Of a stretch of DNA of 64,000 nt, positions 11,229-21,189 are shown piece by piece. How positions within the stretch are numbered: the first letter of the stretch is position 1; the number at the start of each line of letters is the position of its first letter. The DNA is from Fasciolopsis buskii (Eukaryota > Platyhelminthes > Trematoda > Plagiorchiida > Fasciolidae). Both the position numbers and the translations under genes were made by a program. The stretch spans positions 39,267 to 103,266 of the forward strand of contig LUCM01005665.1 in the NCBI GenBank assembly GCA_008360955.1. The letters run 5' to 3'. The notes beneath the pieces are model-generated. The model made no database searches. It saw nothing but the letters and a program-made list of their open reading frames with translations, and was not told where the DNA came from.

Positions 11229-12768
11229 AGAACTGAAAATCAAAAGCACAGCGTTGGGAGCAGAAAACGGGATCGTTTTCAACGAACCATACGACCAACG
11301 TGTGCATGTCGGTAAGGAGGTTCTAACTTACTGAATGGCAACCGCTTGTTTCACGTGATCATTATCTGTCACTGTTGCTCATCGGCGTTCTGCATTCAGT
11401 CACTCGATTTGAATTAATAAGGACGTCTCAACATGTGGTTTCGGAACTGTTTATTTGACATCTATTCCCTCGCTGACTCTGACGATTTTATAAATGCCAC
11501 ATACACACCGACTGCAGTCGAATCCAGAAAGGTTCCTTAGAGTACGGGTTAACTAGCTTATATTGCTCTCGTCAGTTTCTCAGGGTTGTTCGCCCGAACA
11601 TCTAATGATCAACGGTGATCACCTTAACTAAACGCAATCTCACCGGGACGAGATTTTTCGACGTTACGAGCTGTCTGCTATTTCACGAGTGGGACTGTTT
11701 GTAAGATTCTCTTCGTAAATTATCTAATAGTATTTGCATGAAGGCTAAGTGACATTATACCGGCCTAGCATCACCGCAAGTAGTGAGAACATAAAGACAG
11801 ATAAAGCACACAATAGGACCTGTTCAGCAATTTGTTTATATTTTCATCTCGGTGTTTCAATAAAAATGAAGCCAAAAATAAAAACTTTGTTCGTTTGTAG
11901 GGTTTGCTAGACGGAATCTTGAAGATGCGTGATTAAGTATTTACGCTAAAAATGGCTTTCTGATTAGAAAATAATGGTACTGAGCTTGGAAAAACGTGAA
12001 TTCATGGATACTAGTCATTATTTGCGTACAATGACAGAAAACTTTAATGGTCGATCGGCAACATCATTGTTTCCCAATGGTAACCGGTATGAAAGCTGGA
12101 TTTACCAGTGTGTTCGGTCAGTGAGGCTTGTCTTGCTGTTTAACGCTGAACGATGATTGAAAAATGTGGATCCAATCCTAATGAGGCTCTTCAACGAGAC
12201 CGTCGCTTGCAAACAGTACTGTGTCTGATCGACCACTTAAGAAGAGAGACCAACGGAGATTCTAGCTGCTATTGCACGAGTAACTTGTTACTATTAGAAT
12301 AAAAGCCAGTGGCTGCATCCACCTTTTCTGAACTCTACTCATGAGGGAAAGATGATCCGCAATTTTACGGCACTCAGGCATGAATGAAACGGAGTCCAAA
12401 TCAATGATGCAGTAACTCGAGAACAAGCAGTTTATGCAGATAGCTCGTTTTTGCAGCAAAACGAGGGAGAGCCTACAGAATCAGGTTCACGAAGATAGAT
12501 TCGATGATACTAACCGCAAGGCCAATCAACCGATACAACCGCCCGGTAAGTTGAACACTTTTTCAATCTAGAAATAGTCTTCAGCGCAACTACTCGTCCG
12601 TTATCATACCCGATATTCAGATAAATATCCGGAAAAGTAAAACTAACCACCAATCAGAAGATATTTCAAAATAGAGCATCTTAACACGGGGACTGTGAGG
12701 AGTTCCAAACTGGCACAACATGCCGGTGGCCAGAAAAACTAATTAGGCCATTGCACCGCTTTAAAATG
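11229..12768. other. Unassigned stretch downstream of the sulfotransferase
   Basis: Only short frames (up to 65 codons) without domains. This is the 3' flank of the minus-strand sulfotransferase gene. Confidence 0.4.
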
Positions 12769-12774
12769 TTTATT
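12769..12774 (-). terminator. Candidate polyadenylation signal (AATAAA) of the sulfotransferase
   Basis: AATAAA on the minus strand starts about 75 nt after the stop codon of the sulfotransferase, the right distance for a short 3' UTR. This is only a hexamer match, with no transcript evidence. Confidence 0.5.
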
Positions 12775-12849
12775 CGATTCCACTCACCGCGAATTCACGG
12801 TAATTAAAATACGCCAAAGTAACTAGTAGCATAGCAGTAACATAACCTG

Positions 12850-13476
12850 TTACGGGTTCTCTCGTAGTGTCCAATTTAGTCCGGATTCCTCAGTTTTCAA
12901 TACGAGGGAATTTGCCTCATCCTTCGAAAGCGAAGATTCGTGATCACCCACTACTCCACGGCGCATGAATTTCGTCGATTCTTGACAGGACCACAACCCA
13001 AGTTCTTTGAACCGAGTGAAATTGGTCATGGGATTTTTCGACATTTCCGAAAAAGAACAATGTTTCAGGAGAGCTTCTACCTGTGAATCAGTTAGGCGAG
13101 TCGGTCTCTTGTTTGGACCTTCACCGTCTTTCCAAGTGTCGAGGATGAACGATTCGATCTGACGTATGACGGCAGTCGGATTTGTTTTCAGCGCTTCATA
13201 TCGTATTAGTAACACTTTTGGCCTGATCGAGGTTTTCTTTTCTTTTATTTGGTGTACCGCCCAGTCAGTTGCCGGATAGAGGTAGCTTCGAACGTGTTTA
13301 TCCCACGGGCAATACGGAAGACGGTCTTGGATGAAACGATGTACAAAACCGGTCAACTCCTCTTTGTTCCTGTATCCCAAAGGTGTGAAACAACGAAGAA
13401 AATGATAAAACGAAACGACGACGTCTCGTGGGTCACGAACGATATAGACGATTCGTGCGACATCTCCACGTTGAAC
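12850..13476 (-). other. Sulfotransferase exon 2 (residues 163-370)
   Basis: Begins GTT CAA CGT after the acceptor and ends in the TAA at 12850-12852. It encodes the 3'-phosphate motif and the C-terminal RRG-x-x-GD segment. The first ATG in the open frame (13378) lies inside the exon and is not a start. Confidence 0.9.
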
Positions 13477-14819
13477 CTAAAGGAATGAGACAAAATCCGA
13501 AAGTGGTCAGAATGGGATATACTAACATACTCTAGTAGCTGGAAAATCAACTTAAACAACAGTAATTGTATCGTGGTAGGACTACTGTCCAAGATGGAGT
13601 CGCCTCATTGGATAACTGAAGACTTCTGCATGACACGATTAATTTTACAAATACATGATGTTTTTTTTAATTCTGTGGTATCCATTTGATATTCTTTCCT
13701 TTTTTCAATGGACGATTCTTCGAGGTACCGACTAAAATGAGGCAAGCACTACGACGCAACGAATTGTGAAGATTGAACAAACGATCATTTCTGGATTCAC
13801 TTCTTATTGATATTACCAACAGCACGTAGCGTTGGAAGGCAAGATCAATAAACTGGATGGAGTTTTGGTTTGTACTAGGTAACTGGACTGTTTCGCATCC
13901 GAACTTACCAAGTTAAGATGCTGAAAACTTAGTGACCACATCTTTCCAGGTACTGCACGGAAGCGGTATTCTCAGAAACATGTTCCCAGCGTTGTACGCA
14001 CGGCTCATAAATGCATATGAGATGGCAATTGAATTTTGATAGCCACCGATCCAGTGCCTGTCTTCGTAAACCTGTTGATTCGTTGATACTAACACTTCTT
14101 AAAGCGAAAAGTAACTAAACAGGAAATTCAGTGTGCATTCTTCTGAACAAGCCGCACTTAACAAATGTCGCCATTGTCCCATCTTCCACTACATACTGCC
14201 TGTCAAAACTTTCTACTGACATTAACACTGAGCTCTACAAGCACCGTTACTGGCGGTGAACTAAGTTTCCATACCCTCCGAAGCTCGCCAGTTACAGCCA
14301 TCCGCAGTAAATCAATAGTAAGAGTGAACTTACCTCTCTCGGCAAAAATGGGAATGGTAAGTGTGTTTTTATAACCCGTGGAGGAGTGCTCTTTGCAATG
14401 CTCCTGACACCTGGCCAAATATATTCCATAAAAGGAACTCGTTCTTCTATGTTATAACGAAGGGCGTCCTCGTAATTCAGTTTGGTGACCAACAGATACA
14501 CCAACTCAGAAATCCATGTAGTTCCCGATCTAGGAAAACTGGCAACAAATACATCGTTAGGATGCAGATGTTCAGCGAGATAATTTTGAGCCTCCGTAGC
14601 AGCTTTCACGATATCATCTGTCAGATACCACTTAACAGAGTCCTTTTCAGATGATTCTGGTGCTTGAATCTGAAGAAATCTGAGCCCGGTGAACTCGGGA
14701 TCAATTATCCTTGTTATATTTCTGTCTTTGTGACACGTATTCCAGGCATATGCACCCCCACAAAGCCAAACTACCCCGGCTGGAATCCACATCCACTTTG
14801 AGAATAGTCTCTTGTACAT
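12850..14819 (-). CDS. Sulfotransferase (PAPS-dependent, SULT fold) with N-terminal hydrophobic segment
   Basis: The gene is complement(join(12850..13476,14334..14819)), giving 370 residues. The donor is GTAAGT after 14334 and the acceptor TTTAG before 13476, with the frame kept in phase 0. It should transfer sulfonate from PAPS to an alcohol, phenol or amine. Visible motifs are SFPRSGTTW (94-102, 5'-phosphosulfate loop), KTHLPFPFLP (151-160, with H153 matching the catalytic His of the family), VYIVRDPRDVVVSFYHF (172-188, 3'-phosphate motif with the usual R...S spacing, R176 and S184), FSEMSKNPMTNF, and FMRRGVVGD (332-340). The family is usually about 290-300 residues. The extra length is mainly N-terminal, and residues ~9-27 are hydrophobic (WMWIPAGVVWLCGGAYAW), suggesting a signal anchor. 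The start is the first ATG after an in-frame TAG at 14832-14834, although TTTTAG there could also be a splice acceptor for an earlier exon. The substrate is unknown. Confidence 0.93.
13477..14333 (-). other. Sulfotransferase intron (857 nt)
   Basis: It starts GTAAGTTCAC and ends with a pyrimidine-rich tract and TTTAG. Frames inside it, such as the one at 13913-14095, do not fit between the two exons, because the family order is continuous across the splice. Confidence 0.85.
14334..14819 (-). other. Sulfotransferase exon 1 (residues 1-162)
   Basis: Carries the hydrophobic N-terminus, the PAPS 5' loop and the catalytic-His loop, and ends with codon GAG directly before GTAAGT. Joining it to the next exon gives LPFPFLPRE then VQRGDVARIVYIV, matching the normal family order with no gap. 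Confidence 0.9.
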
Positions 14820-14834
14820 GTACGCCGGTTCCTA

Positions 14835-15875
14835 AAAGTCGTGAGCGAAAGGCTTCTCAGCAAAAGAATATTTTGACATCTTCGTTGTTCTGGGTGCCGT
14901 TGGGAAACACGAGTATGATCAGTTTCGGTGACTCTTACTTGAAATATCCTGGATTCGGAAGGGAGAAGCGGACGCTGCAGGTTCTAGCAATCAACAGTGA
15001 TAAAAGTTGAAGTGATCTGTCAAGTTGCTAAAACCTGTCAGAAAATGAAATACTTTTGAAGTGACGGAATCACTACGTTGGAAGAACAACAAATAAGGCT
15101 TTATTCAATTCGGAAACATGTTAATAACAGAACTTTCAGCGAGATGACTCGGTTAATCTTTAACCTCTAATTACTTTAAAATTTATCGTTAGTCGTCTCA
15201 TGCAAGGTAGTAGGAATTAGTTCCACAGTGGAAAATCTGTTGGGATTTGTCCTTTATATAGTAAAGATTGGACTGAAACATCTAGGTCTGAAATTAATGC
15301 GAAAGGGATCGCATCAGAAATCTCGATACGCGAATACAGGACCGAAAAATACGCACAGTAATTTGTATCTAATTATTGCAGTTACATATACATAAATACA
15401 TGTATAAGTATATTCGACATCGGCTTGAGTATGATGCCAAGGAAACATGAAAAGACTACTACCAACTGGTCGTTAATAACCAGTCTAGAGGAGTCGGTTG
15501 AACTGTAATTCCAAGCCAATCATGGGCGGCGTAAGAAACAAAGAACCGTGTGCTCAACGGCATCCGTGAAAAAGGGATGTACTGGACACCAAGGATGTCT
15601 AGCCCCATTCAACTGGGATGGAAATTGGAACAGCTAACGCGCAGTGAACTCTTTTGTCTCTTTTCTCCTTCGATATGATTCTGATGGCACATGACGTTTG
15701 GTCAAGTGTGATATATAGTAAAATACTATATAATAGAGTAAATATATAGATACAGCAAGTAGTATCTGGGTGCATGAACAAAATTTGCCGCAGGACACAG
15801 ACCGCTTCAACGATTATTGTCCTCGGCAAAATATGGCGTAATCCGGTGCCTCTGTTCCAAGCATCCGCATACCTG
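14835..15875. other. Upstream flank of the sulfotransferase, nothing further assigned
   Basis: No convincing ORF. The promoter of the minus-strand gene should lie here, but I see no clear core element. Confidence 0.35.
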
Positions 15876-15879
15876 CTTC

Positions 15880-16740
15880 AGCCCCAACTGACAAAGCAGT
15901 TATCAACGAATCGTACAACGAGACTGACACTTGACGTGGGTGACGGCTTGCAGCCTCATGATCAACGAGCTATAGCAGGGGGCTTGCTCAAGCGAAGATT
16001 GCCAATTCATCCTGTGAAGGTCAAGGGGTATAAAGCCTGACGAGTAGGTCTCCTGGTTCTCCCAAGTTGGGGTTATCTAGTAGCGAGTGCATCGAAAAAT
16101 GAGTGAAGAACTAATTGATCCAGAAAGGGTAAAAGAAATTGAATCCATCAGCTTACCCCACTGCTCTGCGGTCAGGTCTGTCAGAAACCAAGCTTTGGTT
16201 GAAGAAACCCTAATGCGTTCTCTGCTTAGTGGCTGGACTCCTAGCATATCCGTTCTATTCCCCATGAGTTACACGCCTACAGATAATTCATACTTGCATC
16301 GGTCGTGCGCGCAGGATATCAGGACCGGCCGCCGTTCAATTCATCGAGCCGCAAGTGGGGTGGGTAGGATAAGTAAGGTCTACTGTTCAGAGTTCCCTCT
16401 TCTTTATCAAGCGTCCTCGTCTCCACCAATCCTGTTTGCCTTTCTGCCTACCCATATATTTCCCATGAAACGACGCCGAAATCTCACAACGGTATGTCAG
16501 TAGTGGTAGTAGGGGTTTCAGTCTCGATTAGCGCACATTCTCAGCCTCGTCACCCTCATCCGGGTTCCTTCAATGTGCCCAAACTTTTAATCAGGCTGGG
16601 CAACAGCCAGTTGCTCTGACAGTGGACGTCACTTTCGATTGATGTCTGCGTGGTGAGTGAAACACGAATTTTCAGGAATTCTGCGTAGAGTACTCTAACT
16701 TGACGCGCAAACGTCTCGTCGAAGATAATTTCTTGCACTC
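15880..16740 (+). mobile_element. RTE-like LINE, 5' leader and start of endonuclease
   Basis: The plus strand carries the RTE leader (ACAACGAGACTGACACTTGACG at about 15914, then the GTGACGGC block), followed by the AAACCAAGCTTTGGTTG and CCCCATGAGTTAC blocks also seen at 1-400. At 16570-16660 the first endonuclease codons appear (SLSIDVC-VSETRI) with frameshifts, as in the copy at 51.5 kb. Similarity then stops, so the 3' part is lost. Confidence 0.7.
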
Positions 16741-16899
16741 AGAGAACGAAGCAGCTTAGCCGTGGGTCGACGTGGTGTAGGAATAGTCGTCTGAGTGAGC
16801 AGCTGAAGCAGCTCTTTAGACTGGATCGCCAGACAACAGTCGCTTGGTGCCATGTATGGACCGCAGGGATAGTCCAGCGTCCGAACAACCGGAGTAGCA

Positions 16900-17110
16900 A
16901 AGTGTAGTTGTCGTTGGGTGTGGGATGGGGCTGGTCGCTGCTATTGGGTTGGTGTTTTTTTGTGTGTGGATTTGTGTGGGGTGTATGGGGTTCCATAGGT
17001 TTGTCGTGCTGTGGTGTTTTCCGGTGCGCTTTTGTCGGCTGTTTTCGGGGTAGTGTGGGTTGTAGAGGGGGATGGTCTGGGTGTGCTGGGGGTTTGAGTA
17101 ATGTCGTGTA
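16900..17110 (+). other. GT-rich strand-skewed tract with G-quadruplex motif
   Basis: The plus strand is dominated by G and T, and its complement is C/A-rich, giving a spurious Pro/Thr/His-rich minus frame. At 17057-17092 it fits the G4 rule: G3, 7 nt, G5, 7 nt, G3, 6 nt, G5. Possible origins are LTR or leader sequence of an element or a skewed intergenic tract. Confidence 0.6.
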
Positions 17111-17243
17111 GATGGGTGTATCATCGATGTGCAGGAGTGTTTGGGAGGGTGTTATGTTGTTATCGTATCTGAGTAAAGTATGAAATGTGATTTGTGTACT
17201 AGCGCGAGTCTTTAATTTGTGTCATCAGAGTCGGTATAAAGTT

Positions 17244-17261
17244 TGGCGCCCTAACAGACTG
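17244..17261 (+). other. tRNA-Lys-like primer binding site (LTR element candidate)
   Basis: The sequence TGGCGCCCTAACAG matches the tRNA-Lys PBS consensus TGGCGCCCGAACAG at 13 of 14 positions, after which it diverges. This could be the start of the internal region of a plus-strand LTR retroelement. I found neither a matching pair of LTRs nor gag/pol downstream, so it may be a relic or chance. Confidence 0.3.
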
Positions 17262-20200
17262 GCAATCGTAACTGACATTGGAGTAAGAGAGACGGAGTGA
17301 TTATAATCGATCCGACCTCGCACTCTTGTTTGGAAAGCTAAACGCTTCGACATTGTAGGGGAGAGGTACTGACACTTTTATCATAGTGCAAACAAGTGGA
17401 AACTGAGTGAAATGGAGTTATAATGGTATTTAGGGTGGAGCGAAGAGCGACCGTTGGCGGCATGCGATTATGCGTAAGCAGGCATAACGGGGAAGGATCT
17501 TCTCTCAATTCGTTGCGTACCAGTGATAGATTTGTCTTATAATTGACGCCGTAATCTAGTGGCGAACGAATTTCGACACATTGCGTCGACAGTCGACATG
17601 CAGCTCTGAATGACGGCAGGGAGCTCTTGTGATTCAGGATGACACTAAGTACTGTGCAAATTAAGCTGACCGTTGGCGCGTCGGTTCCTGTACCAGAACT
17701 GTCTGCGCCAATCATCGTGGGGTTGTTTAAGATCCGATAGTTGACTAAGTGTGTAAGCTCGATAGAGTGCTTGCGCTTGCGTTCATTGACACGGAGATAT
17801 ACGCGGAGAGAGTTTGGATCGTGCGAACAGCACGGATACGAGGCATTATCGCCTAGTGTCGAAGGATAATCGTTCGATGCGACCAATATTCACTCTGCGA
17901 GCAGATACTGACAGACAAGACGCGCCATCACGGCACCGGGCCGGCCTAAAGGGGGCCGATATCGTTATTGTCGGTGGCCTGCGGGAACTCGAAATGGGTG
18001 GTGCTAACGTAGTGCGAACCTGTGCTGTAGGTTGGATGTCACCGGCACTTCTCAGGTGCGTCGTCTATGCGGAAGCGTAGCCAACGTAAGTTTGTGAAGC
18101 CTTGTGCCGAGCATTGTATCTCGCAATACCTAGGTCGCGTTAGGGTACACGTGGGACGTCACGTTCATGATTTCGAAACAACGTAGTTGGTTCGATCAGG
18201 GTGTCCAGCTCTCCATTCTTTTCAATGCTTTCGTGCTCATGGACGAGGTGATGGACTGATGCTTATGAGTCTCCGGGATCATGTAGTAGTTCGTATAGTC
18301 TGGGCAAGATTGTAGTACAGAGTGGAAGCTTTCGCAGGCGTCGCCAATACGATGGAACAAGAAAGTGTCAAAAGAGCACGTCATGTGCCTGCGGTCGAGG
18401 TCTGCGGAGCCAGACACAACGGGAACTAGATAGACCTGGTCGAGATCGGTTGCACTCGGTCTCTGGCTCAGGGTGGCTTTGCCTGCCAATAGTTGTAAAG
18501 TACTCGTTTGAGAGGGTGACTTGGAGTACGCGAGGCAGCGGCGAATAGCGTGTATGCTTGATGAACAGTGAAATATTACAATTGGGTGTGATGCCTCCGT
18601 GCTTAGGCCCGCGGTAGTCAGATACGCTGTGGAGCCGCGTTGTCAAGCGATGGTAGAGTTCGGGAAATTTTTGGAGAGTACGACAGTATGCACATTAAAC
18701 GCAAGGCTCTGTGCAGTAACTATCAGTTCTGATGAAACAAGTGGCAGTCGGTTCGGCCTGCTATTTCATGTTGATGCATATCTGAATTGAAAGGCTCGGA
18801 ATGGATTAATGTTCATGTGCTGCAAGTGCGTTCAGTTTCTGTTGTAGGGCGGTTGCGAGTAGCGTGGAGTATGGGTACTAGTATTAGGTGGCGATGTTCC
18901 GGTCGGTTGGAGGTTTCGACAACCGATATTGTACGGTATAGTAGGATGAAAGTGACTGGATGGAGAGGGTATAATTTGAGGGCGTAGTGAATGCAATGGT
19001 ATTGGGTGCACGCACTTGCGACTAGCTTGTCATTCAAGCGTATGATACTTAGTTAGAGTGCGCTGGTTTGGGTTTGTTCACGTGTGCGTATGCCAAACAC
19101 TCGATTTACCATACCGTGCTTATTTGTTTTCTCCAAGGAATGGAGAAGCCATGTGGAGGCCAACCAGATGACGGCAAACGTGGAATTGAGAAAATAGTAA
19201 AAGGGAGGAATTCAGGTAAAGTAGGCGTTGGGGTCTGAGAAGACTCGTGGTCTTGCGGGCTGCGAGGACACTTAAGGATATGGGCGTGAACCGTTGAACA
19301 GTGAGCGACGTTGTTCATTTCTTATGAATCAGAATGTATTGAAAACCAGCTGCGTTTGGTACTTAGATCTGTTCGCTGGTCTGGATGCAGCTAGGCAACT
19401 TATCTTTTTCCGCGTGTAGGTCTTGCACTCCCTGTTCCCCTGTTGAAGTCACTCTTTCTATAATACGTGTAACTCTGGGGAAGGCGGGAGTGAAGCCTGC
19501 CTTGCTTTGAACGCCGAATGATGATATCAATGCATCACGAATCACAAGCTGTGTGCGTTCTCTGTGTGACGCTCGCGACGAAGAGCTTCCATGCCACTCC
19601 TGATGCTTCAGGGTTCGATCTGGTGAAATATGTATCTTATATATGGCATGCATCGGAATCACTATCGAAGGTGAACAGATGAATCGGATGAAAGAGGGAA
19701 AAATGATAAGCGGGGTTTTAGCTAGGCAAGGAAAAGCAATTTTTAGCTCTCATCGCCCACAAATTGTGATTTTTAATTCATTATGAAGATTGGACAGCAC
19801 AAACCATAGAAGCCACTGAGCACTGGGATCGCTGTTGTGTTGCCGAGTTATGTTGTCTATCACAGATTGAGCACAAGACCAAATACTCGCAGTGCACGAT
19901 ACCCAGGAGCGACAGCCTGTAGCTAGGTGGACCGAACCCACACACAGAGGTGGAGACACAAAATTCGGGCGTCAAGGACTCAAGCGTAGTCGGCATAGCG
20001 AGTGGATACAGACTGCGCTCCCTTGAATGAGCAGCCACACGAACAATAAGCGACGCGAAATACGAACAGCTAGCCCAGCCCGCTAGCGGAAGATAGAAGA
20101 CGAACACAGAATACTGCCGCGCGTTTATTGGTGACCCACCAACACAAGTTAGAATTCAAGTGAGCTCCATCGTTTATATAGTTTTGTTGGGTGGCCTTGA

Positions 20201-20360
20201 TCGATGTGTGGACTAGCCAATCACAGAACGGGCTTTTATAAATCATTTCGCGGACATATAAAAATATTCAACCGCGCAATATTTAAAATAACGTCAATTT
20301 CGAAATAGTAAGAAAAAGATAGATTCTTTTGGAAAATTAGTAGCAGAAATGAAATCTACG
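17262..20360. other. Unassigned GT-skewed stretch
   Basis: Frames of up to 182 codons occur on the minus strand (17338-17886) but show no domain. They look like by-products of the base skew. Near 20131 a TTGGTGACCCACC block resembles the start of some LTR-element internal regions, and a TATATAAAC box occurs on the minus strand at about 20175. Neither supports a defined element. Confidence 0.3.
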
Positions 20361-20369
20361 GCTCCAAAA

Positions 20370-21180
20370 TCCTTGGAATGGTCATCGACCATAACAGATC
20401 CTCAAACATCTTACTGTCTCTGATTAGCGCCAATATTCATTTCTTGGCCCCAATCAAAAGGGCAAGAAGTACCGACTGATGGTAAAAGCGAAGCTAATTT
20501 CTTCACAGCCCTACGCCAAACCATAACCTGGTCGCCGCTTCGTTTCTACTAGTCTTGACTGTCACGTGCAAAAAGATCATAGAAAGATAAATAATGAGCA
20601 GGCATGCGCAGCATGTCCCCAAGCTACCGGTCAGCAGGCCGTCAGCACTGACCACACGACGAACCCCATCATTCCTCACTGAATGTCTCACCAAACTTGA
20701 GGAATGTCTCAAACATCGGTGGTCGAACACAGAAATATGCCGAACGCTAAAAAGCCCGACGGACTAGACTTTGCAATCGTAAAGTACAACACTACGTGCG
20801 TTGAGAGAAAGCCGAATGTCATAGTGGTGCCACATGCTGCAGGTTTATGAAAGCTGTTCTGGTCTTCGCAATTTGTAACGTGATCTCTCTTCTAACACCG
20901 TTCCCAGTTTTCAACTAAGCCCCCGATGTACTTAAAGCTACTGGCCACCTCAAACTGATAATCACCGGCTGCTGACAGTGTTAAGGAGTAATCCTTCACT
21001 TGTACTTGGATATTTCAATCTCCAGGCAATCCAAAGAGCGTTGAATCTCCTGTGCGTTGTCATTGAGTAAGGCGATGTCTTCGGTGTTCTGCCTGTACGC
21101 AAAGCCTTGGGTTGTTCCCGATCGCTGCTTCTTGAATCATCCGGTTCCCAATGGGAAATAACTACGAACAAGTAATGTAA
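20370..21180 (-). pseudogene. RTE-like reverse transcriptase C-terminal relic
   Basis: The minus frames show VFDHRCLRH followed by VRNDGVRRVVSADGLLTGS (about 20730-20600). Upstream, about 21100-21000, they show ALLNDNAQEIQRSLDCL in another frame, matching the tract after the YADD box. Stops and frame changes break it. It belongs to a different RTE subfamily from the 6.6-kb copy, judging by the residues after the FDHRCLR block. Confidence 0.6.
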
Positions 21181-21189
21181 TCATATACA

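Noticed and set aside
13353..13592. 79-codon minus frame across the exon 2 acceptor
   Set aside because: It is the wrong frame. The correct frame of the same DNA gives the 3'-phosphate motif VYIVRDPRDVVVSF.
13913..14095. A possible middle exon of the sulfotransferase (frame with SYAFMSRAYNAGN)
   Set aside because: Exon 1 ends and exon 2 begins in phase 0, and the joined protein follows the family order with no gap. The frame would insert an extra segment, and it ends in a stop before the nearby GTAAGT.
16816..17124. Pro/Thr/His-rich minus frame as a mucin-like or gag-like protein
   Set aside because: It is a by-product of the GT-rich plus strand and has no domain, start context or neighbours.
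20131..20148. TTGGTGACCC block as an LTR-element primer site
   Set aside because: Only the first part fits, no LTR or gag is seen on either side, and the direction is ambiguous.
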